Below, one piece after another: positions 25,231-35,874 of a stretch of DNA of 64,000 nt. Below the pieces are notes generated by a model, which worked only from the letters and a program-made list of their open reading frames with translations, was not told the DNA's origin and made no database searches. The stretch is from Leptodontidium sp. MPI-SDFR-AT-0119 (Eukaryota; Ascomycota; Leotiomycetes; Helotiales; Leptodontidiaceae): positions 1,364,001-1,428,000 of the forward strand of contig JAHLEZ010000013.1 of the NCBI GenBank assembly GCA_020726505.1, written 5' to 3'. Position 1 is the first letter of the stretch; each line of letters begins with the position of its first letter. The translations under genes and the position numbers were made by a program.

Positions 25231-25612
25231 TAATCCCTGTGAATGATGGCCTCGGGACACGCCCAGAGCTTGTCCATTTCAAGCTTTATCTCCTTGTTCT
25301 TGTGATACCAAGCTGTGGCAAGGTTATTAGTCGGTTGTAAGCTTTATTTATCCGACCTTGTGATATCGCGAACCTCGATGTTCAGTTTAGCCATTCTATC
25401 CCTCCATCATTGCGGCGCAGCGTCTTCGTACAGCACTATCGAATGCAGACAGCTGCAAGTCGTCGTAGTTAATCTCGCTATGCTGGTCTTGGATAACGAG
25501 CTTCGAACCCCGCAGAGCATCCCACAGAGCTGGGCAGACACCTAGGTTGAGAAATGGAAAGTCGGAACAGAAATGCCCCCATTATGGCCTCTCAATTCTA
25601 GTCGTTGGAGAG

Positions 25613-25620
25613 TATAAATA
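25613..25620 (+). promoter_or_regulatory. TATA box of the small secreted protein gene
   Basis: TATAAATA lies about 100 bp upstream of the start codon at 25716, with a pyrimidine-rich leader in between, a normal spacing for a fungal gene with a short 5' leader. Confidence 0.6.
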
Positions 25621-25715
25621 CAGCTCAACGCCATGCTCGGGTTTGTGGTTTGGAACTCACTACAGCAACTTCTTGATCCCTATAACATCTCCCAATAACT
25701 TCCTCGCCAGTCAAA

Positions 25716-26337
25716 ATGTACTTCTCTCGCTTCATCACCTTGACTGCCGCGATCCTCGCTGGCCATGCTGTCACTGCTCAGCTGTGTGAATCACCAACCA
25801 AACTCTGCTACAATGCTCCTGGGAGTACACCTCAAGATGTCGATATCGAAGACATCCAGTTCGTCGCTTCCTACCTCCGATCATACGGCGCTCAAACCCG
25901 AGCAGGTCGCCAGTTCGTCATGACCGCTGCCACTGCACCAGACTGTGCTGAATACTGTGCTGAATGGTCTCTCTACTCTCACGGAACAGTGCTTGCTACT
26001 GCCAGACACATCAACAGCACTGCAAATTCGAGCGTGCTGTTCGCGGACATCGCCAATACTATTGACGGAGGAGTTGGCGCCACAGACGCTCAGAAAGCTG
26101 ATGCTCTTATTGGATGCGGAACTGATGGAGGCAGTCTCGGTGTTGTAAGTCATTCTAGCGGCAGTCTTTTCACATTCACCTTGCCTGGAGCAATCCGCAA
26201 AGGAGACCTTGCTAATTTGTCGACCATCGCAGGTATACAATGCCTCGAATGCGCAATACAACACCGCTGCGTACCTCGCCAACGGGTACACACCTTCGGG
26301 ACTCATCGTTAAGATCGTATGGTCTGGTGTCGCATAG
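25716..26337 (+). CDS. Small secreted protein, 177 aa, one intron
   Basis: The start codon is in good context (TCAAAATG). Exon 1 is 25716-26144 (143 codons). The intron 26145-26232 has donor GTAAGT and acceptor CAG. Exon 2 (26233-26337) keeps the frame and ends TAG, adding 34 codons that finish IVKIVWSGVA. Without splicing the protein would run on into an unrelated tail, so the spliced model is preferred. Residues 1-21 form a signal peptide (hydrophobic ITLTAAILAG, cleavage expected after VTA). The mature part of about 156 residues has five cysteines (two in LCESPTKLC, two in DCAEYC, one in IGCGTDGG), N-glycosylation sites (NST, NSS) and no transmembrane segment. I do not recognise the family. 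Size, secretion signal and position beside a transposon-rich block are typical of candidate effectors, but function is inference. It is the best preserved gene in the island. Confidence 0.8.
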
Positions 26338-26905
26338 GAAGCTGGATAGAAACAATTCGAGAGGACGTGTCGGGATGGCATAAGCCTTCACAGAAGCTTA
26401 GCCATGATTTGGGGCAGTCAATAATATTAATCTTAGTTTCCGTGTTGTTGCTTGGACTAGTTGATATACAATGGGGATTTCGTAATCTTGCTCACCAAAT
26501 TTCAACAATGAAGTAGCTTGAAGAAACACGATGATGACGTTTCATCTAAGTCTTCATTATCACCGCCCGCTGTTTGTTTTGAAAAGCGAATACTCAATTG
26601 GCTATCTATCTTGCCCCAAACACCGAACAATTTTAAGTTCTCTTATACTAAATCGTGTTTGCAAATCTACTTAAAAAGCTATCAATCTTGAAATGAGATT
26701 TAGTGTCGTTTTGACAAGTACTCGGCTACCATAATGTGTGCGCTCATAGACTTACTAATTGTTTTTGACTAGCTCCACCTAAGCGAACGGTAGCTTTTAG
26801 GCTGCTGCTTCCGCCCCTCATCTTCACTTCCTTTCCTCTTCCACTTACGACGCACTATTTCCAGATCAACCACTGCGCGCTCTTTCTGTCTCATGCGTCT
26901 GCGCC
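26338..26905. other. Intergenic region between the secreted protein gene and the next gene
   Basis: No supported coding frame. The first part is the 3' flank of the secreted protein gene. The last 100 bases are pyrimidine-rich (CTTCCTTTCCTCTTCC near 26830), which fits the promoter and leader of the gene starting at 26906. No TATA box is evident. Confidence 0.5.
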
Positions 26906-29414
26906 ATGGCATCCACAACATTTACCCCGTATTGGAGGCACTTTGGTCTGTCTCGCAACCCTTATTCATTTGTTTTCTTTGTCGTAGCCCAGATCGCTGG
27001 ACGTCGCCGTCCCATTGCCGTGGTATCCAGCAGAGGACCAGCGGATCCAGAACACGGAGATGAAATAGGTTCGCTGCAAGGGTTCCCTCTCATTGCAGCT
27101 TGCCAAAGGATCATCACCATCTTCTCAGACAAGACTAATCGCACGGCGATAAAAGCCGAATTATCTCTTGCTGCAGGCTATTATATGAGAGATGAAGGGC
27201 ATGAGGAATATCGTCCTGAACAAGTAGAGCTACGAGAGAATGATGCGAGCGATCGTTACCCCAGAATGGAGTCAGATTCGTGGGACCATACTAATGTACG
27301 AGAGTTTCCATTCATTACCGCTTGCTTGCTCCAAGGGGTTGCTTTGTATCCCCAAGAGAGCTATTGCTACCAAGCAGCCCCGCAACCTTTGGGTACCGTC
27401 TATCGCGATATAAGCATCGAGTATGGCATGGTAGTCATCGATATCACGGACCTCAGCGCACTGCGATATGGAGTTGTTGGGTTTGCGACGATGCCAATGA
27501 TGTGGGTTCCTTCTGCTGAAGCATTCCACCGACAAACAGGACCCGTAGGGTCTCACGTACCCCCGTCCAACTCTGGGGGCGAAATGCGCGTTCTAGACCA
27601 GGCGCGATCTCGAGTCGTCATGTCTGCTGCTGAATACTTGACCAAATTCCCAGGTCCAGATACAATCCCGGAGCCCCCTGAGGGTGAAGAGGTCAAGAAG
27701 CTACTGGCTCGAATACCTCTTGTCCACTCGGATGCACTGGACATTATCTGGCCTGGTGGTTCAGAGTACGACATTGCACTTCCAATGGCCGATTTGTCAA
27801 TTGGAACGAAGAAATCCTTGCATGAGCAGGCTATCAGAAGCCTATTCGTAAGTACTCAAGACTCCATGCGTTATCGATTAGCACCACGTACAGATATACA
27901 ACGGCCGTTCGTTATAGTGCAAGACCCACGCATATGAACATCTCCTTTTATTGTTTCAAATTGCAGCTTTCATCCTACATTGCTAATTATGATCTTCGAA
28001 CCTTTAGCAAAGTACGATAGATGTTGAAAATTTCAACATCCCTATTTTTGATGATGTTCGAAAAGTCCCCAACTTCAAGGAAATGCTACAGCGCAATTTG
28101 CTGCAATACTCCAACAGACTTGGAAACACGCAGTCTGCAGGCATTCTTCTTCGACTTGCATTCGCCGATGGGGAACATCTCTGCTTAGAACAACTGGATG
28201 ACATCTCAGTGGAAGCCATCTCAGCGGCTGTGAACATTCCCGAGTTGGGTACGATATCGTCGATCAGTATCTGCACCAGCACCATGCGAAACCTATCGCC
28301 TGAGCTCATGGAGGGACTTTCGAAATCGGAAAGTCTTCGCGAGATATACCTCATGCAAAGCCCCTTGCGGAAAGCCGACACGCCAGACGTGGAGCTTCTT
28401 GAAGCTCTCGCTACTCGACCGCACTTTTTCTCGAGAGTGAAACTCACGTTCGCGGGGTCATACTCAGCTGCTCTTCGCAAGATCTTTTGGCTCCCAACTA
28501 TCTCGAAGAACACAAGCACGTCCGCGAGCACGATTCAAACAGCACCCCTTTCTATATTCCCTATCCAGCAAATTCTCATCAGCTACCAAATTACCCGAGG
28601 TACTCCATACAAAACCGCTTCCGTCTATTTGGGCGACAGCCTTCTCACACCTGAGCGGTTTGCTGCCGGTTTCCTGACTTATCTCCACAGCTCCAAGTCC
28701 AATTTTCCGGTAAAGGAGGACTTCAATTCTTCTGCGCGTCTTTTCAGCTTTTCCAGCGCCCCAGCATCTCTTACATCTTCCAGCCTATCTTCGGTCGAAA
28801 TATCTCCTATCCCAGCGGAAAGCTTCGCAATAGGCGATGACAACATCCCCGATGATATCAGACCCAAGATTCGCGACTTGTCACCAGACGGCTGGACCGT
28901 CCTCATCACATCTGGAAAAGGCTGGAATCCGAAGGCGTCCAAGCAAGAAGCAGAAAGCTCCTGCGGGCATGTCCGTTACGCAATCATTCGCCCTCGCAAA
29001 CAGACTATCGAGGTTGAGAATCCACCCTCCACTCCACTTGGCCGCGATGAGTTAGAGGTCGTTGGATTGAAGGAATTCCTGACTATTACGGCGCCGGATG
29101 TGGATCTTGAACCTGTTGATCGGCGATTAGGAGAAATTGCCGAATGTTGCGAGCCCGGGTACCGCCAGGGAGTTATGCCAGGCAGTATTACGCCTGTGCA
29201 TGTCTTGAAGCATGAAGGGGCAGCAGAGATGCTTCTTGCATGTTTGAGAGATGCTCGGGATTTGAATGAGAATTTGCGTAGAGCTATGAAGAAAAACCTT
29301 GGAGGTGAGTGGCTTCCGGGGTCCATGTTGCCTTTGAATTTGGTGCTGATCTATTTGTGTTCAGGTCAGCCATGGTATCCCGAACTTCTTCAAACGAGCA
29401 GTGATACCCGGTAA
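26906..29414 (+). CDS. Uncharacterised large protein (about 762 aa), two introns
   Basis: The start is in context GCCATGG. Exon 1, 26906-27847, ends at a GTAAGT donor. The next frame opens at CAAAGT (28008), directly after a CTTTAG acceptor that is preceded by the branch-like GCTAAT at 27982. The resulting 160-nt intron is long, and a second small exon cannot be excluded. Exon 2 runs to 29304, followed by a 60-nt intron (GTGAGT...CTGAT...TTCAG) and a short last exon. Because that intron is a multiple of three and open, the C-terminus is uncertain, and another phase would end in a more protein-like GIPNFFKRAV tail. Visible features are a leucine-rich middle (about residues 315-480), a Ser-rich linker and the motif DLSPDGWTVLI. 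There is no signal peptide, transmembrane helix or known catalytic motif. I recall similar unnamed proteins in filamentous ascomycetes, but no function. No RIP-type stop is present. Confidence 0.6.
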
Positions 29415-29739
29415 TCAAAGTCATAGGATGAACAAGGGAGGGAACTCTTGAAATGCTGGAGGTCAAAGTTTGGAGCAGCCTGGCATGCAATCTGTATCAA
29501 TGTCGCCCTCTCACACTATTCAACTAAATAAGTTAGGCCAATAAGTATCTGGTATACATGAATGCATCCGTTCCACGTTCGGCTACTAGCCGGACAGCTT
29601 CATGGAAGGGCAATCGCCATCAGTGACGCGAAATAATGCCCAGAGAAGACATTACTATGGAGCGAGCGAGCCCCTAGTAATATGCCAGCAGGCGTTAAGA
29701 TCTTACATATAGGATGGCCAAAGTCGGCGGAACTCGTAG
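29415..29739. other. Spacer before the helicase remnant
   Basis: No supported gene. An in-frame TAG at 29737-29739 closes the helicase frame upstream, and no convincing splice acceptor or start codon restores it, so the true 5' end of the helicase is probably missing or damaged here. Confidence 0.4.
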
Positions 29740-30935
29740 AAGCCGCTGCATGGGCATGTCCAGTCCCGGCAGCTGAATGCCTTCCGGAAATATCCCGATC
29801 AACCATCGAGTGTAGATCGCAGAAAGGGTCTGCAAGTCGTAGCAGAATTCGACCAACCTCCCCAAATCAATAACAAATCCATGAAGCAGCGAGAAGAATG
29901 GTGGAAAGGAAGCAAGTTTTTGCAGGTCGATTCACTAGTCTGCTTCGTCTCTTCAAATGGCAAGATCATCTTCCTCTCCGTCTGCAATCCAATATTGCCA
30001 TTCCACGGAAGAAAGGACTCCCATTCCGACGACAACAGTAGATCAGATGATATTCCCAGCCTCTTCAGACAAGCGAATCGAGCGTCTGTGCTACTGAGCC
30101 TGGCTGAATATAAAGCGGAAGACGCCGTTTGGATCGGTACTCATACTGCACCTTCTAAAACTCGACAATCACTCGTTGAGTTTCCGGGGGTGCTCTTACC
30201 TTCTTTTCAGCCAACGCTGCAAGCGTTGCAGGATATGAGGCGGAAACTGAGCCTTCCATTCGCGGAGATCGTAGCACCAGACTCCCAGACTTCTGCTGCC
30301 ATCATAAAACCTCCAGCATATGCGACGAAAAGAGGATTCAGTTTCAACCTCGACGTTCTCTCCGGCGTACCACTGACTCTCACACCAGGGCAATCATTCG
30401 ACTTCACCAAGCTGGACGGGGGGTCCACGCTTGACGAAGCCCAACAATTCGCCGTCATCCAAGCTCTCAGTACAGGACTAGCTCTCATTCAAGGTCCACC
30501 TGGTACGGGGAAGAGCTACACCGGCGTCGCAATCATCAAGGCTTTACTCCACAACCGGAAAGCAGCCGACCTAGGCCCCATCATCTGTGTATGCTATACG
30601 AATCATGCTCTCGATCAGTTATTAGAGCATTTAGTGAAGGACGGCGTGATGCAAGTCATCCGTCTAGGCTCACGATCCAAATCTGATCTGCTTCAAAATC
30701 TCACTCTCCATCATGTAAGGGAAGGAGTCGTGCCCACGAAGACGGAAAAACATGATAAGTGGGAACACAATCGGGACATTGGGGAGACACTGCGAGAGAT
30801 TGAAGATATATTGTCTGGGTTGAATAACCCAAAATCTTGGACAAATATCCAAGCGCATCTCATGAGGACCCATAATCCGCACTTCCGGGAGTTGTTCGGG
30901 AAGGGGGTAGATAAGGAGGAATTTTCGCTCTATTG
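29740..30935 (+). pseudogene. NFX1/ZNFX1-type SF1 helicase, 5' and 3' truncated remnant
   Basis: The frame is open from 29740; the first ATG is at 29881, but homologous-looking sequence (for example LNAFRKYPDQ) lies upstream of it, so that ATG is unlikely to be the true start. After a REEWWKGSK segment, typical of the region before the helicase core, come a Q-motif-like STLDEAQQFAVIQAL, Walker A GPPGTGKS (residues 205-212 from the ATG) and motif Ia CYTNHALDQLLE. The frame stops at 30936, before motif II (DExx) and motifs III-VI, so no ATPase or unwinding activity is possible. Full family members exceed 1000 residues. Relatives include fission yeast Hrr1 and Neurospora SAD-3, which act with RNA-dependent RNA polymerase in RNA silencing; that role is family knowledge and not shown here. 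The truncation coincides with the 3' end of a minus-strand gene. Confidence 0.75.
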
Positions 30936-32503
30936 AGGATGTCGTAATCTTCCTTGAGTTTATCTAGCTCATCAGCTTGGGTCTTGAGCTTCTTCTCCTG
31001 TTGTTCTGCCGTGACTGCAAGTTTCCCTTTCTCGGTCTCTAGGGCTGTCACTCTTGTGCTGTTCTCTTTACTCTTTCGAGCGAAGTCAATATCCAGCTCC
31101 TTCATGCGCGTTTCGTGGGTCTCGTCATGCTTTGCTATACGCTCTTCAAAGTTACGCTGCATGCGAAACTGTTCTTCTGCCGTCGCCGCTTCAACTCTTC
31201 TCTTCAGCTTTGTTCTTTCTCCCTTCAGCTCCTCCCTTTCTTTGGCAATCTGTTCCAGCTGATCCTCAATACCAGCCTTTGCTTCGTGATCCATAACCAT
31301 CAAAGTGCTGATAGTAGTTACGTGTGACTTTACTAACTCGTCTTTCTCGTTACACTCTCCCTCTAATTCATCAACCCGTCTCTTGAGATCATCAATCCTA
31401 CTAAGATCATCCATGTGTGCAGTGAAAACTCCTTGTAAGTTGTTGATCGCTCGTTGGGCTGTGTCCATTCCTTGAACAGCCTCATCCACGGCATCTATCC
31501 AGGGTCCGAGGGTAGATTTGTGCTTTGCGTGCTGTGGACTTGCTCTTTTGCCATCACGAGATCGTCCATCGCCGTTTAGACTATCTGTCTGCCCATTGCC
31601 AGTGCTCTCTCCACGTTCGCCTACTGTGGCAGGGAGTTCAGAAATCTTCTGGATACCAGAAGCGTTCGTGTCGCTCTCGTCCGTTCCACTGGCGTACCAA
31701 TCTGCATTAAGTTGCCTTCGACGTTTCTTTTTGCCCCCCATTTCAGCTCCGGGGTCCTGCTTAATTATTATTAGCTATCGTTCTTATCCACGGACTATTA
31801 CACCACAGACTATGAGAGGGTCGCTTACTCGTAGTGGAAACGCTCTGGCCACCTGCTTCTTCCTTCCGAGTGTATCACTTAACCGTCGAATGATCGATCC
31901 GACCCCGGCTTCAACTGGTGAAAGCTCGCGATTCTTCTTTATTGAGAATGTAAGGTTTGACATTCGAGTCGTGATGGTCTGATTAGCGGTCTTCCTTTGG
32001 GATCTTGTGAGTGTATACAAAGATTTCGGATCAGCAGACTTCTGACATAGTAGTAAAGAGGAATCATCCTCCTCCTCTGCTCTGACTAGTGCTCCGATAC
32101 AGTACCAACTGGGCGTTGCGCATAGTCCTGTTGCGCCACCAACAACTTGAGGATTTCCGGTGGCTCCATATGCAAAGCACACAACGTGTCGGCGTGTGAC
32201 TGGCAGCGATATCATCTGCATTCGATTGACGCTACATGCGTTCTTTTGAGGCACGATTCTTGATAGGCTCACTAAGGCAAGCGAGAATTGGTTTGCTGTG
32301 GGTAGTGTTGGATAATTGCTTGGCTTGATTCGACAAACTCGATATTGCGACAGGCATGTGCATTCTGTTACCCGCAGCTCCGTCGAGTTCGTCCGCAAAC
32401 AACAACTTGCCTTCTTCCATTTGGCCAACCGAAGAGTACCATACAAAGCCTTGCAAACGCGAAACATGAATCGAGACAACGGTATGTTTGCTATGCTTGA
32501 CAA
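30860..32503 (-). CDS. Coiled-coil protein gene, probably 3' truncated
   Basis: The minus-strand frame 31741-30860 begins MGGKKKRRRQLNADWY, a basic and then acidic Ser/Asp-rich N-terminus. A long coiled coil follows (roughly residues 95-275), rich in Glu, Lys and Leu heptads such as LKRRVDELEGECNEKDEL. The last 20 or so residues (from about 30935 down) are the antisense of the helicase remnant, so the natural C-terminus is lost. Upstream, the frame 32503-31784 reads as continuous protein of unknown type. A 45-nt intron (31757-31801; donor GTAATA, branch AGCTAAT, acceptor GCAG) would join the two in phase, giving about 532 residues. That donor is weak, so two separate genes remain possible. 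A TATA box at 32582-32589 favours the longer model. No enzymatic motif is seen; a structural role would be a guess. Confidence 0.5.
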
Positions 32504-32581
32504 AAGATTGTGCTGGTATTCTTTGCGCCTATCGTGTGCGCTAGATGAGCACGAAGCTCCTATCTATGGTAGACGTGCTAG

Positions 32582-32589
32582 TTTATATA
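32582..32589 (-). promoter_or_regulatory. TATA box on the minus strand upstream of the 32503 start
   Basis: On the minus strand the sequence is TATATAAA, about 80 nt before the start codon at 32503. It supports a real transcription unit beginning there. Confidence 0.45.
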
Positions 32590-32920
32590 GAACTTCCATC
32601 CCGAAAGAGCCCTGGAGTCCAGCCCCCTATTGGAAGCTCGGTCCAATCTAGCAGGTAGCAGGTCGTTAGGTCTCTCTCTCACTCAACTGGCAATAACGAA
32701 TAGGGGAATCAGTTCGTATTGATCGCTATATAGAAGTAAGAATCTACCTGGCCTACGGGTTATACGTGTACCCCGCTCCAGCGTGCTTGAGGCCTTAGTG
32801 CCTGACAAATCGCAACACCCCCGCTCCATGGACTCCACCACGTGACACTGGGTCTTGAACTGCCTGGTTCGTGACAACCATTCAATGGTTTCAGGGCCTC
32901 TAGGATTGTCACAATGCGTC

Positions 32921-34886
32921 CTAACACTTTGTCTTTAGCGCTTTAGTGATAACACAAGAACAGGCAGTTGATACCTTGCTTGCAACCTCAACAACCCACG
33001 AAGAAATCGTTGGATTAGCAGGGCTTTTCATAGAACTATACTTGAATAGATCACTGCAGTAAGAGCTTACTTCTGCCGGGTACTTGCTGGTGATGTACGT
33101 GAAAATGGGGCCCTGGGATCTGCAGATAGTGGGGTTAGGCTCCCATGTTGTTATTGGGCCAGTTGTTAGACACGCAGAGGTAGGATTTGTTGTCGTAGCT
33201 GCCTTGCTTGTCGTTGGTATCTTGCTTGTCGTTGGTGTCTTGCTTGTCGTAGCTACCTTGCTTGTCGTTGGTGTCTTGCTTGTCGTAGCTACCTTGCTTG
33301 TCGTTGATATCTTGCTTGTCGTTGGTATCTTGCTTGTTGTTGGTATCTTGCTTGTCGTTGGTGTCTTGCTTGTTGTTGGTGTCTTGCTTGTCGTTGGTAT
33401 CTTGCTTGTCGTTGGTGTCTTGCTTGTTGTTGGTGTCTTGCTTGTCGTTGGTGTCTTGCTTGTCGTTGGTGTCTTGCTTGTCGTTGGTGACTTGCTTGTT
33501 GACGAGGAAGTGGAAGAAGTAGCGGGGGCCGGGCAAGATGGGCCGGCCGTGTTGGGTAGGCCATTCAGTCCCGCGGCAATAGGTATAACATTTGATCCGG
33601 TAGCATCGACGATAGCAGGTGCTAGAGATATCTGTTTGTTGTCGAGGTCATAGACAGTGTAGAATGCGCCAAGGACACTGTCTCTAACCAGGCCGACATC
33701 ACCAACGGCCTGTTTCCCGATTCCAAAGATGCAGGTTGTGCCATCGGCGCCTTGCGGGAAATAGGACAATTGTGATAAAGAGACCTTAATTGTGATACCG
33801 TTGAATCCGATATTGATCGTGGCAGTGGACGACTTTGGAACGCAGGGGAAAGCGGCCACGGGCCCATCAGGACTCGAAGGAGCTGCACCCACAAAGTCCC
33901 AAATCGCCTGTACCAGAGCCGGCTGCAAAAAGGTGAATGTGGTGCCCGAGTCCAGGATCGCTCTTCCGGGCGTGGAGCCATCAGTGAAGGCGACCGATCT
34001 TCCAGTCGCATCGGTTCCAGTGATACTCAGGAGCTGGAGAGTGGTGTCCGTGATCGTTGTCGCTGCGAGTGAGTTCGGGACCATGTTCAAAGTGATAAGT
34101 TTTCCGCAGTACTTTGCCGTGTCCACCCCTCCTAGCAAGACCGTGCCGCCACCGGGCGACGAGTATGCATTAAGGTACAGACTGTAAGTTCGTGACGCGA
34201 TGTAGCCCTGGGCAACAAGAGCAGCAGGGATGCTGTTCTGGACGCTGGGATCGGTACCGATAGTTTCCGCGGTGCTGAAACTGAACCCGACAATGCCTTC
34301 TCCTATATTAGTTTGATACTGGATGCCGAATGTGAATTGCGTCAACGAGGCGCCGCTAATTCGGACGATGTCCATGGCATTATCTCCAGTCGCACTATCG
34401 CCGCCCCCATACTGAACGCTGGCCTTACTATCCACATAGACATAGGTGGAGGATGCATTAGCGTCGTCTAGGAAAATTCAGTAAGTCAGTGATTTCCTTG
34501 ACAGGAGGGCAATGGGATATCGTACAGGCGCCAAACTTGGAGCAGGGGTTTGGAGCAGGCTGCTGGCAAATGGCCGACTTGGGAGTTTCAACGAATAAAA
34601 TTGCGCTCCCGGTATCGAGCTGGACCTGAGTTGACTAAGGTAGGGTGCCGAGAAGTAATTCAATCAGATAGATTCCATCCTGTGCATCGTTTAGATACGG
34701 AGTTTGTACAGTTCCAGCGCGTTTTCGGGGACGGCTGTTGATTGTCCTCGCGAGGATTTCGTCGGTCTTTCGCTAAATAGCAAACCTTAAGGTGCCAGGA
34801 ACATCACGTCTACTTGGGTTAACGGAGGCGTGAACTAAGATTGGCAGAAGAAGAGCTCCGCTTGCAATGACAACAGAGAGCTTCAT
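32921..34886 (-). pseudogene. Secreted pepsin-like aspartic protease with Thr/Ser-Lys repeat tail, two RIP-type nonsense codons
   Basis: Model: complement of exon 1 34526-34886 and exon 2 32921-34467, with a 58-nt intron (donor GTACGA, branch CACTGAC, acceptor CCTAG). The joined length is exactly divisible by three (635 codons plus stop). It starts MKLSVVIASGALLLP, a signal peptide, followed by a propeptide with a dibasic end (RKR), the first catalytic motif DTGSA (codon 91), the flap region after SVQYGGGD and the second catalytic motif DSGTT (codon 293). Then come about 17 six-residue units TTSKTP and a Cys-containing C-terminal segment. Codons 38 (34773-34775) and 84 (34635-34637) are TAG in the frame. 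Both are where Gln is expected, and CAG to TAG is the RIP change; codon 82 reads CTA where the family has Pro (CCA). A peptidase family A1 enzyme would act outside the cell or at the wall. As it stands the gene cannot give full-length product. Confidence 0.85.
33190..33500 (-). repeat. 18-bp minisatellite encoding the protease linker
   Basis: About 17 tandem 18-bp units encode TTSK[TIV][PA] on the minus strand. Units vary at few positions (for example Thr-Pro, Ile-Pro, Val-Ala). The linker would be O-glycosylated and extended in a cell-wall protein. Long open frames on the other strand and frames here are by-products of the repeat. Confidence 0.85.
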
Positions 34887-35160
34887 GTTGATCGATATCA
34901 GAGAGAGTGGCACTATTATCACGACGTGGCTGGTTAGTGCTTATGTATGCCCTTTGACTTACCTAGTTAGTTCGAACGAAGTGCAAAATATACTAGAAAA
35001 GCCATTGTCCAGCTGAAGCTGAACTCCAATCCTCTAAGTGTCACTACAGCTGTGGTCACAAGGCTCGGCTAAGTACCACAACATTAGATAGTTCCCTAGT
35101 AAGACAGCCTACGGAGTACAAGCGGGAAAGAAAGGCCGAGATTGACGCCATTGAGGTTCA
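34837..35160. repeat. Direct repeat copy A (promoter and start of the protease gene)
   Basis: About 324 bp matching 35217-35543, including the protease start codon, the first 15 codons and the upstream region. Differences between the copies are mostly CA/TA and TG/TA, in both directions, and a few indels. Confidence 0.85.
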
Positions 35161-35216
35161 AGTCGAACTATCAAAGCTCTCTTACTAATGAAAACTTATT
35201 CAATTGATTCGTAAGC

Positions 35217-35543
35217 AAGATTTGGCAGAAGAAGAGCTCCGCTTGCAATGACAACAGAGAGCTTCATGTTGATCGATATTAGAGAGAGTGGCACTGTTAT
35301 CACGACGTGGCTAGTTGGGTGCTTATGTATGCCCTTTAACTTACCTAGGTAGTTCGAACGAAGTGCAAAATATACTAGAAAAGCCATTGTCCTAGCTGAA
35401 GCTAAACTCCAATCCTCTAAGTGTCACTACAGCTGTGGTCACAAGGCTCGGCTAAGTACCACAACATTAGATAGTTCCCTAGTAAGACAGCCTACGGAGT
35501 ACAAGCGGGAAAGAAAGGGCGAGATCGACGCCATTGAGGTTCA
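35217..35543. repeat. Direct repeat copy B (orphan promoter and signal-peptide start)
   Basis: Second copy, 57 bp beyond copy A. It repeats the start MKLSVVIASGALLLP but then diverges (NLAYESIE, stop). It also carries the last 21 codons and stop of the gene at 35479-35874, so it lies across the original junction of two genes. Confidence 0.85.
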
Positions 35544-35874
35544 TCCAGATTCGTTTGCCGGTAGTAGTATCATAGTCGGCAGGCCAGTGGAAAAAGTCGG
35601 AATTTGCATCAAACAATCTCGACAGCTTTGACTTTGTAAAGTCGTGAGTAATACGTTTCAGTCGGTCTTGTGGCTTGCCGGGAACGTTGGTAGTCTTAAA
35701 AGGAATAGTGTCAGAATATAGAGGTACTGGCTGTACTCTGATTAGCTGAGGCCTGTTTACTAAGCATATTCTGTACATACTCACAGCGCACTCTGTACTC
35801 CCACTTTAATCAATCACCACTGCATCCTTGAATCTACCCACCGTTCTAACAAATAGCGATGCGGGACTCAGCAT
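35479..35874 (-). pseudogene. Small gene of unknown function with one nonsense codon
   Basis: Model: exon 1 35785-35874 (30 codons from MLSPASLFVRTVGRF) and exon 2 35479-35730, with a 54-nt intron (donor GTGAGT, branch GCTAAT, acceptor ACAG). The phases agree and give 113 codons plus stop. Codon 23 is TAA (35806-35808), in a context where CAA would give VVIDQSGSTE, again a RIP-type change. An acceptor-like TTACAG just upstream (about 35885) suggests earlier exons, so this may be only the 3' end of a gene. The motif PADYDTTTGKRIWMNL is protein-like, but I do not recognise the family. The last codons lie in direct repeat B. Confidence 0.45.

Noticed and set aside
25881..26381. Minus-strand open frame opposite the small secreted protein
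   Set aside because: Shadow frame; the plus strand has a TATA box, signal peptide and a phase-preserving intron.
27848..27937. Continuation of exon 1 of the uncharacterised gene to a stop at 27937
   Set aside because: A GTAAGT donor at 27848 and a frame that reopens at 28008 after CTTTAG indicate that this is intron.
29682..29873. Short plus-strand frame upstream of the helicase as its first exon
   Set aside because: It is out of phase with the helicase and lies over sequence that reads better in the helicase frame; no splice pair links them.
33190..33500. CRISPR-like regular repeats
   Set aside because: 18-bp units are contiguous without spacers and encode a protein linker in a eukaryotic gene.
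33084..33653. Long plus-strand open frame with LLVVGV repeats, and two other frames across the same region
   Set aside because: They are other-frame readings of the protease minisatellite; the minus-strand frame has the protease motifs and splice structure.
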